From Pseudomonadota bacterium (GTDB lineage: Bacteria > Desulfobacterota > JAPLJL01), in the NCBI GenBank assembly GCA_026388615.1, contig JAPLJL010000213.1, positions 1-10,003 of the forward strand: a stretch of DNA of 10,003 nt, written 5' to 3'. A program made the position numbers and the translations under genes. A model generated the notes under the pieces. It did no database searches and was not told the origin of the DNA. It worked only from the letters and a program-made list of their open reading frames with translations. Of the stretch, positions 1-6,888 are shown piece by piece (position 1 is the first letter of the stretch; every line of letters starts with the position of its first letter).

Positions 1-1
1 T

Positions 2-256
2 CCGGACCTCATCATCCTTGACCTTATTTTACACCGGAAAAGCGGGATTATGGTTTACATGGAATTAAAAACCAACGAGGCTTGGAAAAAAATTCCGGTA
101 ATTATTCATTCCAAAATCAAGAAAAAAACCTTTCTTAAGACTTTGGAAGAATTAAACCATTTTTATCCCCAAGCCATCCCGGAACCGGAAGCTTATCTGG
201 AAAAACCCTGTAAACCGGAGCTGTTTACCAAAACCATCCAGCAGTCTCTCCGGTAA
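2..256 (+). CDS. Response regulator receiver domain, C-terminal part (5' end outside window)
   Basis: The frame is open from base 2 to a TAA at 254-256 and has no start in the window, so only the C-terminal 84 residues are seen. The visible start PDLIILDL matches beta-3 of CheY-like receivers, and the Asp encoded at 20-22 is the expected phosphoacceptor. VIIHS fits beta-4 with the conserved Ser/Thr switch, and AYLEKPCKPELF carries the conserved Lys-Pro of beta-5. The stretch between beta-4 and the Lys-Pro is longer than in CheY. The protein ends shortly after alpha-5, so no output domain follows the receiver; an N-terminal domain cannot be excluded. It converges on a histidine kinase gene 13 bp away and could be its partner (inference). 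An internal ATG at 50 is not a plausible start because it would remove the phosphoacceptor. Confidence 0.85.
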   Translation, partial: PDLIILDLILHRKSGIMVYMELKTNEAWKKIPVIIHSKIKKKTFLKTLEELNHFYPQAIPEPEAYLEKPCKPELFTKTIQQSLR

Positions 257-269
257 TCCGGGACCGGGA

Positions 270-1964
270 TCAGATTTCCGGACAAGGGAGCTGGATGATA
301 AACGTCGCTCCTTCTCCCGGTTCGCTTTTCACCATAATCGTGCCCTCATGTTCCTGGATAATCCCGTAACTTACGGACAAACCTAATCCGGTTCCCTTCC
401 CCGTTTCCTTGGTGGTAAAAAACGGGTCGAAGATTTTCGGCAGGTTTTCCTTCGTGATGCCCGGACCCGTGTCGCTGAATTTCACCTCGATTGCCTTCTT
501 ATTCTGAACCAGCCGCGTGGCTATGGTTAAAGTCCCACCCTTGGGCATGACCTGCAGGGCGTTTACGGAAACATTGGTCCAAACCTGTTCCAGCTTGCTC
601 CCATCGGCAAAAAGCGGGGTCAACTCCGGTCCGAAATCCGTCACAATTTTGATATTCTGGATTTCCGCCTGGTTGCGGATAATCGCCAGGCTCTTCCCGA
701 TATTCTGGTTTATGTCCACCGGTCCCTTTTCCGCCTTGGTCTGCCGGGAAAACTCCAGGAGGTTGCGCACGATCCGGCTGGCATCCTGAACCTTCCGGAT
801 GATCAGGTTCATATTTTCCTCGATTTCCCGGGCCGATTCTTCCTGCTGATTCAGGATCTCGTCCCGGGACATCTCCGCGTACATGGAAATGATTCCGAGG
901 GGATTATTGATCTCGTGAGCAACCCCTGCCGCCATGATTCCCATGGCGGCCATTTTTTCGGTCTGGATCAGTTTCTCCTGGATGTTTTTCAGCTCGGTCG
1001 CTTTCTGTTCGACTTTCTCTTCCAGGGTCTGTCCCCACTCCTTCAACTCCTCATCCGCCTTCCGGAGGTCCGTCGCCATGTGGTTAAATGCCTGCGCCAG
1101 AATACCCATCTCGTCATGCGTGGGGATGCTGATCTTATTGCCGAGATTCCCATCCGCGATCTCATGGAAGCCCTTGATCAATTTTTTCGCCGGGAGCGTC
1201 ACGAATCGACGGAAAAAAATCCCGATCAGGAGGGAACCCCCGAGCAGGCCGCAAATTCCGAACCAAAGCATTCGGACGCGATTCGCCTGGATCTGCTGTT
1301 CCACATCCCGGAGGGAAAGCGCGACATCGATCACGCCCAAAACCTTTTTCCCCTGAGGATGGGCGTGGCAGGAAGCCTGGAAGCAGGTCGGCTCGTTATA
1401 AATCGGCTTGATCATCGCCAGGACTTCATCGTCATTCTCATGGGTGCGGAATTTCCGGTATCTTTGGGAAATCGGCAGTTTGTCCAGGGGTTTCTCGGCA
1501 GAATGGCAGACATAACAGGCCTCGGCTTTTTTGTCCACCATCGTTCCGATCTCATCATGCTGGGTGGAATACTGGACCATCCCCTCCTTGTCAAAAATCC
1601 GGATCCATTTCACCCCTTCCTGCTGGCCGATTGATTCAATCGTGTTTTTTATTCCCTCCCGGTCAAACCTCTGCATGTCATACTTGGTCCCCTGCTTTAT
1701 GGTATCGCTGAAACTTTCCGCTTCCTGGATCTTGTTATCGATCCAGTGCTGTCTCTGCGCCTCGAAGCTGAGATATGTGTACAAACCCACACCGGGGATG
1801 GCCACCAGGGCAATCGAAAAAATCATTTTCATGCCCAGGCTCTGGAAAAACATAAACAACTTTTTTCTCCAGTTCCGTGCATCCCCGGAAAAAATCCCCC
1901 GGAGACTCTGGCCAAATCTCGGCCCCCGCCTGGGATCCGCCTCCCGCTGGTTGGAATCGACCAC
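270..1964 (-). CDS. Membrane sensor histidine kinase with c-type heme motifs in the periplasmic domain
   Basis: This 564-residue protein should autophosphorylate on His and pass the phosphate to a response regulator. TM1 lies near residues 44-66 and TM2 near 231-251, with a periplasmic sensor of about 165 residues between them. The sensor has CYVCH (C150, C153, H154), a canonical CXXCH heme-attachment motif, and CFQASCH (C194, C199, H200), a CX4CH variant. HAMP spans about 252-305 and a coiled-coil linker 300-340. HisKA has VAHEINNP with phosphoacceptor H350. HATPase_c shows the N box (N468), DTGPGI (498-503), FDPFFTTK (512-519) and GTGLGLS (524-530). It resembles NtrB/AtoS-class kinases with redox or gas-sensing heme sensors; the ligand is unknown. 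The start is GTG, preceded 6 nt upstream by AAGAAAGGA, with an in-frame stop at 1983-1985. Open frames on the opposite strand here are shadows. Confidence 0.93.
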   Translation of the reverse strand: MVDSNQREADPRRGPRFGQSLRGIFSGDARNWRKKLFMFFQSLGMKMIFSIALVAIPGVGLYTYLSFEAQRQHWIDNKIQEAESFSDTIKQGTKYDMQRFDREGIKNTIESIGQQEGVKWIRIFDKEGMVQYSTQHDEIGTMVDKKAEACYVCHSAEKPLDKLPISQRYRKFRTHENDDEVLAMIKPIYNEPTCFQASCHAHPQGKKVLGVIDVALSLRDVEQQIQANRVRMLWFGICGLLGGSLLIGIFFRRFVTLPAKKLIKGFHEIADGNLGNKISIPTHDEMGILAQAFNHMATDLRKADEELKEWGQTLEEKVEQKATELKNIQEKLIQTEKMAAMGIMAAGVAHEINNPLGIISMYAEMSRDEILNQQEESAREIEENMNLIIRKVQDASRIVRNLLEFSRQTKAEKGPVDINQNIGKSLAIIRNQAEIQNIKIVTDFGPELTPLFADGSKLEQVWTNVSVNALQVMPKGGTLTIATRLVQNKKAIEVKFSDTGPGITKENLPKIFDPFFTTKETGKGTGLGLSVSYGIIQEHEGTIMVKSEPGEGATFIIQLPCPEI

Positions 1965-2016
1965 CGATATTCCTTTCTTGATTTAATTGGCGGCAAACCG
2001 CCGGAATCCAGCTTAA

Positions 2017-2045
2017 ATTATATCTTCATAATCATTCCTTATCCA
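2017..2045 (-). promoter_or_regulatory. Sigma70-type promoter for the histidine kinase gene
   Basis: Read on the minus strand, TGGATA (2045-2040, 4/6 match to the -35 consensus) is followed after 17 nt by a perfect TATAAT (2022-2017). Transcription would start near 2010, giving a leader of about 45 nt. The leader carries a small GC hairpin, ggcgg-caaa-ccgcc (1989-2002), directly ahead of the Shine-Dalgarno AAGAAAGGA (1971-1979) and the GTG start. The layout is self-consistent, but the promoter call rests on consensus matching alone. Confidence 0.6.
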
Positions 2046-2123
2046 TCGGGTTTTCTCCGGGCAGGGTCTTCCGCTTTTTTCTGAGCTGAATTAGTCTTAT
2101 CGAATAACACCGATAGTAATATA

Positions 2124-2174
2124 GAGCGAATGGCACGACCACAGATCTTTCGGGGAACCAGGAGCCCGTCGCTC
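2124..2174 (+). other. Possible structured leader upstream of the subtilase gene
   Basis: The segments gagcga (2124-2129) and tcgctc (2169-2174) are perfectly complementary and enclose about 39 nt with further short complementary GC segments, ending 14 nt before the ATG at 2189. No Shine-Dalgarno is visible before 2189 or before the alternative ATG at 2213. A weak -10-like TAATAT (2117-2122) lies just upstream, without a convincing -35. I could not match the segment to a known riboswitch class. A 6-bp stem may be chance. Confidence 0.22.
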
Positions 2175-2188
2175 ATTAATCCTGACGT

Positions 2189-2941
2189 ATGGCAAATAGA
2201 TTCGCGCTCTTTATGAACCGGCTCATTAAAATCGTCCTCTCAATTTTTCTTGCCGGCCTTCTGGTTTGCGGGTGGCTGCCCTCCGGACAATCGGCTTGGG
2301 CCGGGGCGGAATTCCATCCCCGGAGAATCCTGGTCAAACTTAAAGCCTCCCCGGCTGATTCCCCCGGCTATCCCGGCTTGCTCGCCCTGACCCAGGCCGC
2401 GCTGGCCCGGCGGTTCCGGATCGTTCCCAACCTTGAGCTTCTCACCATCCCGGCGGGAAAATCCCTGGAAGCGGTTCTGGAGCTTTTCCGATCCAGCCCC
2501 CTCGTTCTCTACGCCGAACCCGACTACCTGGTCAGCGCCATCGCCACCCCGGACGACCCGCTTTTCGGACAGCTCTGGGGCCTCGCCAATACCGGCCAGA
2601 ACGGCGGTCTCGCCGGAGCCGACCTCAACGCCCGGGCCGCCTGGGACATCTCCACCGGCAGCCCGAATGTGGTGGTGATGGTGATCGACACGGGGGTGGA
2701 TTACACGCATCCCGACCTGGTCGACAACATCTGGAATAATCCCGGCGAGATCCCGGGGAACGACCTGGATGACGACGGCAACGGGTACGTGGACGACCTG
2801 CACGGCTTCAACGCCGTGGGGCTGGGGGGCGAGTCACCGCCCCTTCGGGTTACGCGGTCAATGACCCCCGGGATGACAATGGGCATGGAACCCACGTGTC
2901 CGGCACCATCGGCGCCGCCGGTAACGACAGGCTGGGCGTAG
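2189..2941 (+). CDS. Subtilisin-like serine protease (S8), N-terminal part, before frameshift
   Basis: This frame holds the export signal, prodomain and first part of the catalytic domain. Residues 10-38 form a signal peptide: basic NRLIK, a hydrophobic core, and AWA before a likely cleavage at 38/39. About 42-118 is a fervidolysin/I9-like prodomain (RRILVKLK ... LYAEPDYLV). The catalytic domain starts near 122, and VVVMVIDTGVDYTHPDL carries catalytic Asp167. A Ca-site-like Asp/Asn-rich loop follows at about 191-203. From about residue 212 the frame no longer resembles a subtilase, and it ends at 2941 in an unrelated tail. The family-like sequence resumes in the -1 frame, where HGTH with the catalytic His is encoded at 2884-2895. 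ATG 2189 or ATG 2213 could be the start; 2213 gives a more typical signal peptide, and neither has a clear Shine-Dalgarno. This is half of one gene with 2896-6639. Confidence 0.8.
   Translation: MANRFALFMNRLIKIVLSIFLAGLLVCGWLPSGQSAWAGAEFHPRRILVKLKASPADSPGYPGLLALTQAALARRFRIVPNLELLTIPAGKSLEAVLELFRSSPLVLYAEPDYLVSAIATPDDPLFGQLWGLANTGQNGGLAGADLNARAAWDISTGSPNVVVMVIDTGVDYTHPDLVDNIWNNPGEIPGNDLDDDGNGYVDDLHGFNAVGLGGESPPLRVTRSMTPGMTMGMEPTCPAPSAPPVTTGWA
2818..2843 (+). other. Frameshift site in the subtilase gene (G-run inside a GC hairpin)
   Basis: The upstream frame reads HGFNAVGLGG and then loses family similarity, while the -1 frame picks up as RVTAPSGYAVNDPRDDNGHG. The join falls in six Gs at 2824-2829, and one extra G there would restore a single frame of 1484 codons. 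In the upstream frame the run reads G GGG GGC, which formally fits an X XXY YYZ slippery heptamer. The run also overlaps a stem, ggggcg (2826-2831) with cgcccc (2838-2843), that could cause sequencing or assembly compression. A base-call error or a recent deletion is more likely than programmed slippage. Confidence 0.75.
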
Positions 2942-5900
2942 TCGGGGTCAACTGGACGGTCCGGATCGCGGCCTGCAAATTTCTCGATTCCTCCGGCGAC
3001 GGCTATATTTCCGACGCGATCGCCTGTCTGCAATACGCCCGGGACCTGAATAACCTGGGCATTCCGATCGTGGCCACCAGCAACAGCTGGAGCGGTCCGG
3101 GCTACTCGCGCTCCCTCGAAGAAGCGATTAAAAGCCACCTGGACGTCGATATCCTTTTCTTCGCCGCCGCCGGAAACTCGAGCGCGAACAGCGACGAAAG
3201 CCCTGAATACCCGGGGGCTTTTGACCTGCCCAACCTCGTCGCAGCGGCGGCCACCGACAATCAGGACCTGCTGGCCGGGTTCTCCAATTTCGGACCTAGG
3301 TCTGTCCACGTCGGGGCCCCGGGAGTGGACATCCTGAGCACCTGCACCTCCGGACTCCCGGAATGCACCAACGCCACCTCTTCCTATCCCTACGACTCAT
3401 TTTCCGGAACCTCCATGGCCGCCCCCCACGCGGCCGGCCTGGCCGCCCTGCTCAAAGCCCAGGATCCGGGCCGGTCGGGGAAAACCATCCGCAACCTGAT
3501 CCTGGCGGGGGGCGACCTCCTCGCCTCCCTGACCGGGAAAACCCTGACCGGGAGAAGAATCGACGCCGCCGGTTCCATGCTCTGTTCAGGAAACAACGTT
3601 TTCGAAATCCGCACCCCGGTGCTGGAGCCCTTTTATACGGTCAGCAATTCCCCGGTCAAACTCGAAGCCCTCAATATCAACTGCGGGGACCCGGCCGGCC
3701 CCGTCCAGGTCCAGATCGGGGGGAGCCCCATTACTCTTTATGACGACGGGGTCAGCCCGGACCCGCAATCCTCGGACGGCTATTATTCCGGCACCTGGAC
3801 CCCCACCAGCGCCGGGGATTACACCCTGAATTTTAATAACGGTTCGGGAATCCGGACCGCGACGGTCCGGGTCGGCCCGCTCCTGACCTACACTTCCAAC
3901 AATGCCTGGCCCTATTCCTGGGTAACGATCACGGGAACCAACCTTCATCTTTCCGATGATACCTTTGCCGTACTGGCTTCCCCGGATTTGCCTTTCCCGC
4001 TCCGGTTTTACGGACTGCAATACACCCAGCTTTACGTCGGCGACAACGGCGCCCTGAGCTTCTCCCGGGGCCCGGTCTATTCCGCCAACGGTTCCCTCCC
4101 CGATCCGGACCAGGCCAGCCTGGCCGCGCCCATGTGGGATGATCTCGTTCCCAATGGAGCCAAGAATGCTTACTGGGCAGTGACGGGGAGCTTCCCGAAC
4201 CGGCGGTTCATAGTTGAATGGCGAAATCTGCCTCATTACAATCCCCTTGATCTTATCAACCATGTCACTTCGGGTAGCGCAACCTTTCAAGTAATATTTC
4301 CCGAGGAATCCGACTGGATTTTATTCCAGTATAAGAAAACTACTTTTGGAATTCCCTCCTCGTATGATGGCGGCGTTTCCGCCAGCTCCGGCCTGCAGAT
4401 CAACCCTGACTGGGGGTCGGCGTACAGCTACAATCAGGCGGTTCTGACCAACAACCTGGCCATCAGGTGGACCCCGGCCTCTCTTCCCCCCACACCTCGG
4501 CTGAAAGCCGAGGATGATAATGTGGTTTTTCCGGACACCCGAGTGGGACAGGACGCCCATCATGGTCTTCACCTGCACAACATCGGCAACGCCAATCTTT
4601 CGATCACCGCGCTTTCGATTTCCCCTTCGCAGTTCTCCCTCTCCTCGACTCCCGCCCTCCCCCTGACCCTCCCGCCGGGGAGCCAGCAGGCCCTGGACCT
4701 GGTCTTCCATCCCGCTTCCACGGCCACTCTTTCGGGAACCCTGACCGTTCAATCCAACTCCTCCGGCGGAACCCTCAGCATCCCCCTCCAGGGCCAGGGC
4801 GTGCTTTCCCCGGATCTGACCGTCAGCCCCGCCCCCGCGGTCGATTTCGGACCCGTGCTGACCGGTCATACCGCCACCTTCGCGCTTCATCTGGGAAACC
4901 AGGGAAACACCAACCTGACCATTAACTCGATCTCAATCGCGGGCGGTTCGCCCGCCTTTTACTGGACGGGCCCCGCCCTCCCCCTAACCCTGGCCGGCGG
5001 CGGCAGCCAGAATTTCAGCCTCACTTTTCATCCCACCGGCGTTTCCGCTTATTCGGACACCCTGGTCATTTCCTCGAACGATCCCCGGAAACCCGCCGTC
5101 CGCCTCGCCCTGACCGGATCGGGAATTACCCCGCCGGAGATTCAACTTTCCCCCGTTTTTCTGGATTTTCAGACGGTCAGCATCGGCGGAGCAAAAAGCC
5201 TGGCTTTCGCGATCCTGAACACCGGCGGGAGTCTTCTCACGGTTAATTCCCTTGCCCTGACCGGGACCGGGTTCTCCCTGCCTTACCCTCCCTCCGCGAC
5301 CTTCCAGATCAATCCGGGCAACAGCCAGAACATCCAGGTGGACTTTTCCCCGCCCGTCACCGCGGCCTATTCCGGCCAGGTTCAGGTCCAGTCCAACGCC
5401 CCCCTGAGCCCCACGGCCACGGTTTCGCTTTCCGGAATCGGGGCGGTCCCGCCGCCGCCTTCGCCCCCTACTCCTCCCTCGGCTTTCTTTGTCTCGCCCA
5501 ATTCCCTGGACTTCGGCACGTTAACCACCGATTCGAGCACCGAACTCACCTTCCAGATCGAAAACCGGGGAACCAAGGATCTGCAGATATCATCCTGCGT
5601 CTCCTCCGGAGCCGGGTTTGCTCTCGTGGATCTCCCCTCGCTGCCGCTGATTATCGGCGCCTCACTCCAACAGCAGATCCGGGTCCGTTTCTCCCCGGCC
5701 ACCCCGGGAAGTTTCGAAGGTTCGATCGCAATCAGCTCCGATGACCCCGATGCCCCCCTGCGGATAATCACACTTTTCGGGGCCGGGAAAGCCCCTCCGC
5801 TCCCGCCCCGGCCCCGGCTCGACTATGCTCCCACCGAGATTGATTTCCACAACGTGGACGCCGGCACGGCCAGGGTCATGAGCTTCTCCCTGGGCAACCT

Positions 5901-6639
5901 GGGCACCGCGGACCTGGTAATCGACGCAATTTCGGTGACCGGGGAAGGGTTCTCTTTCCCCCAACCTCTGACCCTGCCCCTGGTGATCGCCCCTCAGAGC
6001 ACCCGCGATTTCCCGGTTCGATTCCTCCCTTCCTCCGCGGGCGATTTCCTCGGAAGCATTTCCATCTCCTCCAACGACCCGGTTTTCCCGCTCGCAGAAA
6101 TCCCCGCCCGGGGAACCGGCCTGGCTGCCCCCGCCGGTCCTCCTCATCTTCTGGTTTCCGCCCGGCAGCTGGATTTCGGGGAGGTTAATATCGGGGAATT
6201 CCTGGAAATGCCCCTGGCCGTCACCAACACCGCCCAGGGTGATCTCGTCATCTCCAATCTGAGCTGGAACGGGGACGGGGATTTCGCGATTACTTCCCCG
6301 CCCGATCTGCCTTTAACTTTAACTCCGGGAGAAGCGCAGAGCCTGGTGATCCGTTTTTCCCCGGCCTGGATCGGATCCCGCGCGGGAAATCTCCAGGTCA
6401 CTTCTAATGACCCCGATGAACCCGGACTGGCGATCAGCCTTTCCGGTACCGGAGCGGTGGCCAGCGAAAAAACCTCGGGCTGCGCCTGCGCGACCCCGGG
6501 GACTGAAGCCGGATCCGGCTCCGGTTCCGGCTTGACCGGATTGATTCTTCTGTTGGTCCTCGCGGTTTTCCAATCCCAAAGAAAAAAGAAAAAACAACGC
6601 ACAGCCTGCCCGAACAATGCATTTGGTATTCTTAAATAA
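2896..6639 (+). CDS. Subtilisin-like serine protease, C-terminal part with nidogen-like and Ig-like domains and a CTERM-type anchor
   Basis: Numbering is from the GTG at 2896, which lies inside HGTHV and is probably not a true start; similarity extends back to about 2830 in this frame. The catalytic domain supplies the oxyanion Asn94 (AAAGNSS) and nucleophile Ser173 (GTSMAAPHAAGL). Residues 240-328 form a beta-rich domain with YDDG. About 331-527 is nidogen-like (FPLRFYG, VGDNGALSF, APMWDDL, FIVEWRN, ATFQVIFPE). Six ASH/Hydin-type Ig-like domains follow (534-1187), with a Pro-rich linker at 851-862. The C-terminus has CAC (1196-1198), a Gly/Ser stretch, a TM helix (about 1212-1225) and RKKKK, then a tail of about 14 residues. 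With 2189-2941 this encodes a secreted, probably envelope-anchored protease. TAA at 6637-6639 is followed at once by an inverted REP pair. The 1247 codons are open with no stop, so any disruption is recent or artefactual. Confidence 0.88.
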   Translation: MSGTIGAAGNDRLGVVGVNWTVRIAACKFLDSSGDGYISDAIACLQYARDLNNLGIPIVATSNSWSGPGYSRSLEEAIKSHLDVDILFFAAAGNSSANSDESPEYPGAFDLPNLVAAAATDNQDLLAGFSNFGPRSVHVGAPGVDILSTCTSGLPECTNATSSYPYDSFSGTSMAAPHAAGLAALLKAQDPGRSGKTIRNLILAGGDLLASLTGKTLTGRRIDAAGSMLCSGNNVFEIRTPVLEPFYTVSNSPVKLEALNINCGDPAGPVQVQIGGSPITLYDDGVSPDPQSSDGYYSGTWTPTSAGDYTLNFNNGSGIRTATVRVGPLLTYTSNNAWPYSWVTITGTNLHLSDDTFAVLASPDLPFPLRFYGLQYTQLYVGDNGALSFSRGPVYSANGSLPDPDQASLAAPMWDDLVPNGAKNAYWAVTGSFPNRRFIVEWRNLPHYNPLDLINHVTSGSATFQVIFPEESDWILFQYKKTTFGIPSSYDGGVSASSGLQINPDWGSAYSYNQAVLTNNLAIRWTPASLPPTPRLKAEDDNVVFPDTRVGQDAHHGLHLHNIGNANLSITALSISPSQFSLSSTPALPLTLPPGSQQALDLVFHPASTATLSGTLTVQSNSSGGTLSIPLQGQGVLSPDLTVSPAPAVDFGPVLTGHTATFALHLGNQGNTNLTINSISIAGGSPAFYWTGPALPLTLAGGGSQNFSLTFHPTGVSAYSDTLVISSNDPRKPAVRLALTGSGITPPEIQLSPVFLDFQTVSIGGAKSLAFAILNTGGSLLTVNSLALTGTGFSLPYPPSATFQINPGNSQNIQVDFSPPVTAAYSGQVQVQSNAPLSPTATVSLSGIGAVPPPPSPPTPPSAFFVSPNSLDFGTLTTDSSTELTFQIENRGTKDLQISSCVSSGAGFALVDLPSLPLIIGASLQQQIRVRFSPATPGSFEGSIAISSDDPDAPLRIITLFGAGKAPPLPPRPRLDYAPTEIDFHNVDAGTARVMSFSLGNLGTADLVIDAISVTGEGFSFPQPLTLPLVIAPQSTRDFPVRFLPSSAGDFLGSISISSNDPVFPLAEIPARGTGLAAPAGPPHLLVSARQLDFGEVNIGEFLEMPLAVTNTAQGDLVISNLSWNGDGDFAITSPPDLPLTLTPGEAQSLVIRFSPAWIGSRAGNLQVTSNDPDEPGLAISLSGTGAVASEKTSGCACATPGTEAGSGSGSGLTGLILLLVLAVFQSQRKKKKQRTACPNNAFGILK
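4495..6456 (+). repeat. Six tandem ASH/Hydin-type Ig-like domain repeats (protein-level)
   Basis: The approximate units are 4495-4803, 4804-5127, 5128-5445, 5482-5787, 5815-6123 and 6145-6456, each about 102-108 codons. Each repeats the pattern (L/V)DFG..., a central (L/I)xNxG.. strand, LPLxLxPG, a (V/L)xFxP strand, SNDP or similar, and a closing LxGxG. The units are diverged at DNA level, so they look like old duplications, not recent expansion. Units 3 and 4 are separated by a Pro-rich hinge. Such arrays usually act as a stalk or as adhesion or substrate-binding modules on extracellular proteins; the role here is inferred. Confidence 0.85.
6478..6597 (+). other. C-terminal CxC + membrane helix + basic cluster sorting signal
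   Basis: The protease ends in GCACATPG, a short Gly/Ser run, a hydrophobic LTGLILLLVLAVF helix and RKKKK. This tripartite layout is that of CTERM-type sorting signals (MYXO-CTERM, Synerg-CTERM and related), in which the Cys residues can be processed and anchored to the envelope. I cannot assign a specific named family. About 14 residues follow the basic cluster, which is longer than usual for such signals. Confidence 0.6.
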
Positions 6640-6775
6640 TGTAGTTGCCCGATTTATCGGGCGCCTTTAAACCCGAAAAATGCAATTTGAATTGTGGTCT
6701 AATCTTCCCGGCTGCACTTTATCGTGCCGATTAATCGGCAGTTTTCAAAAGAGCCCGATAAATCGGGCAACTACA
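6640..6775 (+). repeat. REPIN: inverted pair of REP elements (GTAG foot plus palindrome)
   Basis: The left arm is 6640-6662 and the right arm 6753-6775; they are perfect reverse complements over 23 nt. Each arm has a TGTAGTT foot followed by the palindrome gcccgatttatcgggc (stem gcccgat/atcgggc). A GTAG/GGAG tetranucleotide joined to a short palindrome is the hallmark of REP elements mobilised by RAYT (TnpA_REP) transposases, and two inverted copies form a REPIN/BIME. The 90-nt spacer shows only partial inner complementarity. The element starts at the base after the protease stop codon. No RAYT gene is in this window, so the element would depend on one elsewhere. It could also slow 3'-5' mRNA decay or act as a weak terminator. 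Confidence 0.75.
6725..6740. repeat. 16-bp perfect palindrome inside the REPIN spacer
   Basis: The sequence tgccgattaatcggca is fully self-complementary. It resembles a shortened version of the flanking REP palindrome (GCC-GATTAATC-GGC against GCCC-GATTTATC-GGGC) but lacks the GTAG foot. It may be a decayed third REP copy or a separate regulatory palindrome. Confidence 0.4.
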
Positions 6776-6822
6776 AAGCAGTAAAAAATAATAACTGCAT
6801 TTTTTGTTTGATCACCACCCCC

Positions 6823-6860
6823 AAAAAAATCGGGGCTGGTTCATTCGAACCAGCCCCGAT
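6823..6860 (-). terminator. Intrinsic terminator of the MFS transporter gene
   Basis: On the minus strand a perfect 14-bp stem (arms 6860-6847 and 6842-6829) with a 4-nt loop is followed by a run of seven T (complement of 6823-6829). It lies 28 bp past the stop of the transporter gene. The stem is GC-rich (ggggctgg core), making this a strong Rho-independent terminator. The plus strand lacks a T-run after the stem, so it serves mainly the minus-strand gene. Confidence 0.9.
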
Positions 6861-6888
6861 AATCCAGATCGTAACTTTCTTTATTTTT

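Noticed and set aside
915..1634. Long plus-strand open frame of 239 codons opposite the kinase
   Set aside because: It is antisense to well-defined kinase domains, has no recognisable protein features and no ribosome binding site. It is a shadow of GC-biased codon use.
2131..2146. Sigma54 promoter (TGGCACG at 2131-2137)
   Set aside because: The -24 element matches, but there is no GC dinucleotide at the required distance for the -12 element.
2124..2188. Cyclic-di-GMP/cGAMP (GEMM) riboswitch upstream of the subtilase
   Set aside because: Only a short CACGA-like match is present; the conserved GCAAA segments and the two-stem layout are missing.
2824..2830. Programmed -1 ribosomal frameshifting as the main explanation
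   Set aside because: The heptamer G GGG GGC fits formally, but the stem overlaps the slip site instead of following it at a spacer, and subtilases are not known to need it. A homopolymer indel is simpler. It is kept as an alternative only.
3586..4890. Minus-strand open frames opposite the protease's nidogen-like and Ig regions
   Set aside because: Gly/Arg-rich translations without domain logic, fully antisense to a gene with clear motifs.
6640..6775. CRISPR array
   Set aside because: Only two copies, in inverted orientation, with one 90-nt spacer. The structure fits a REPIN.
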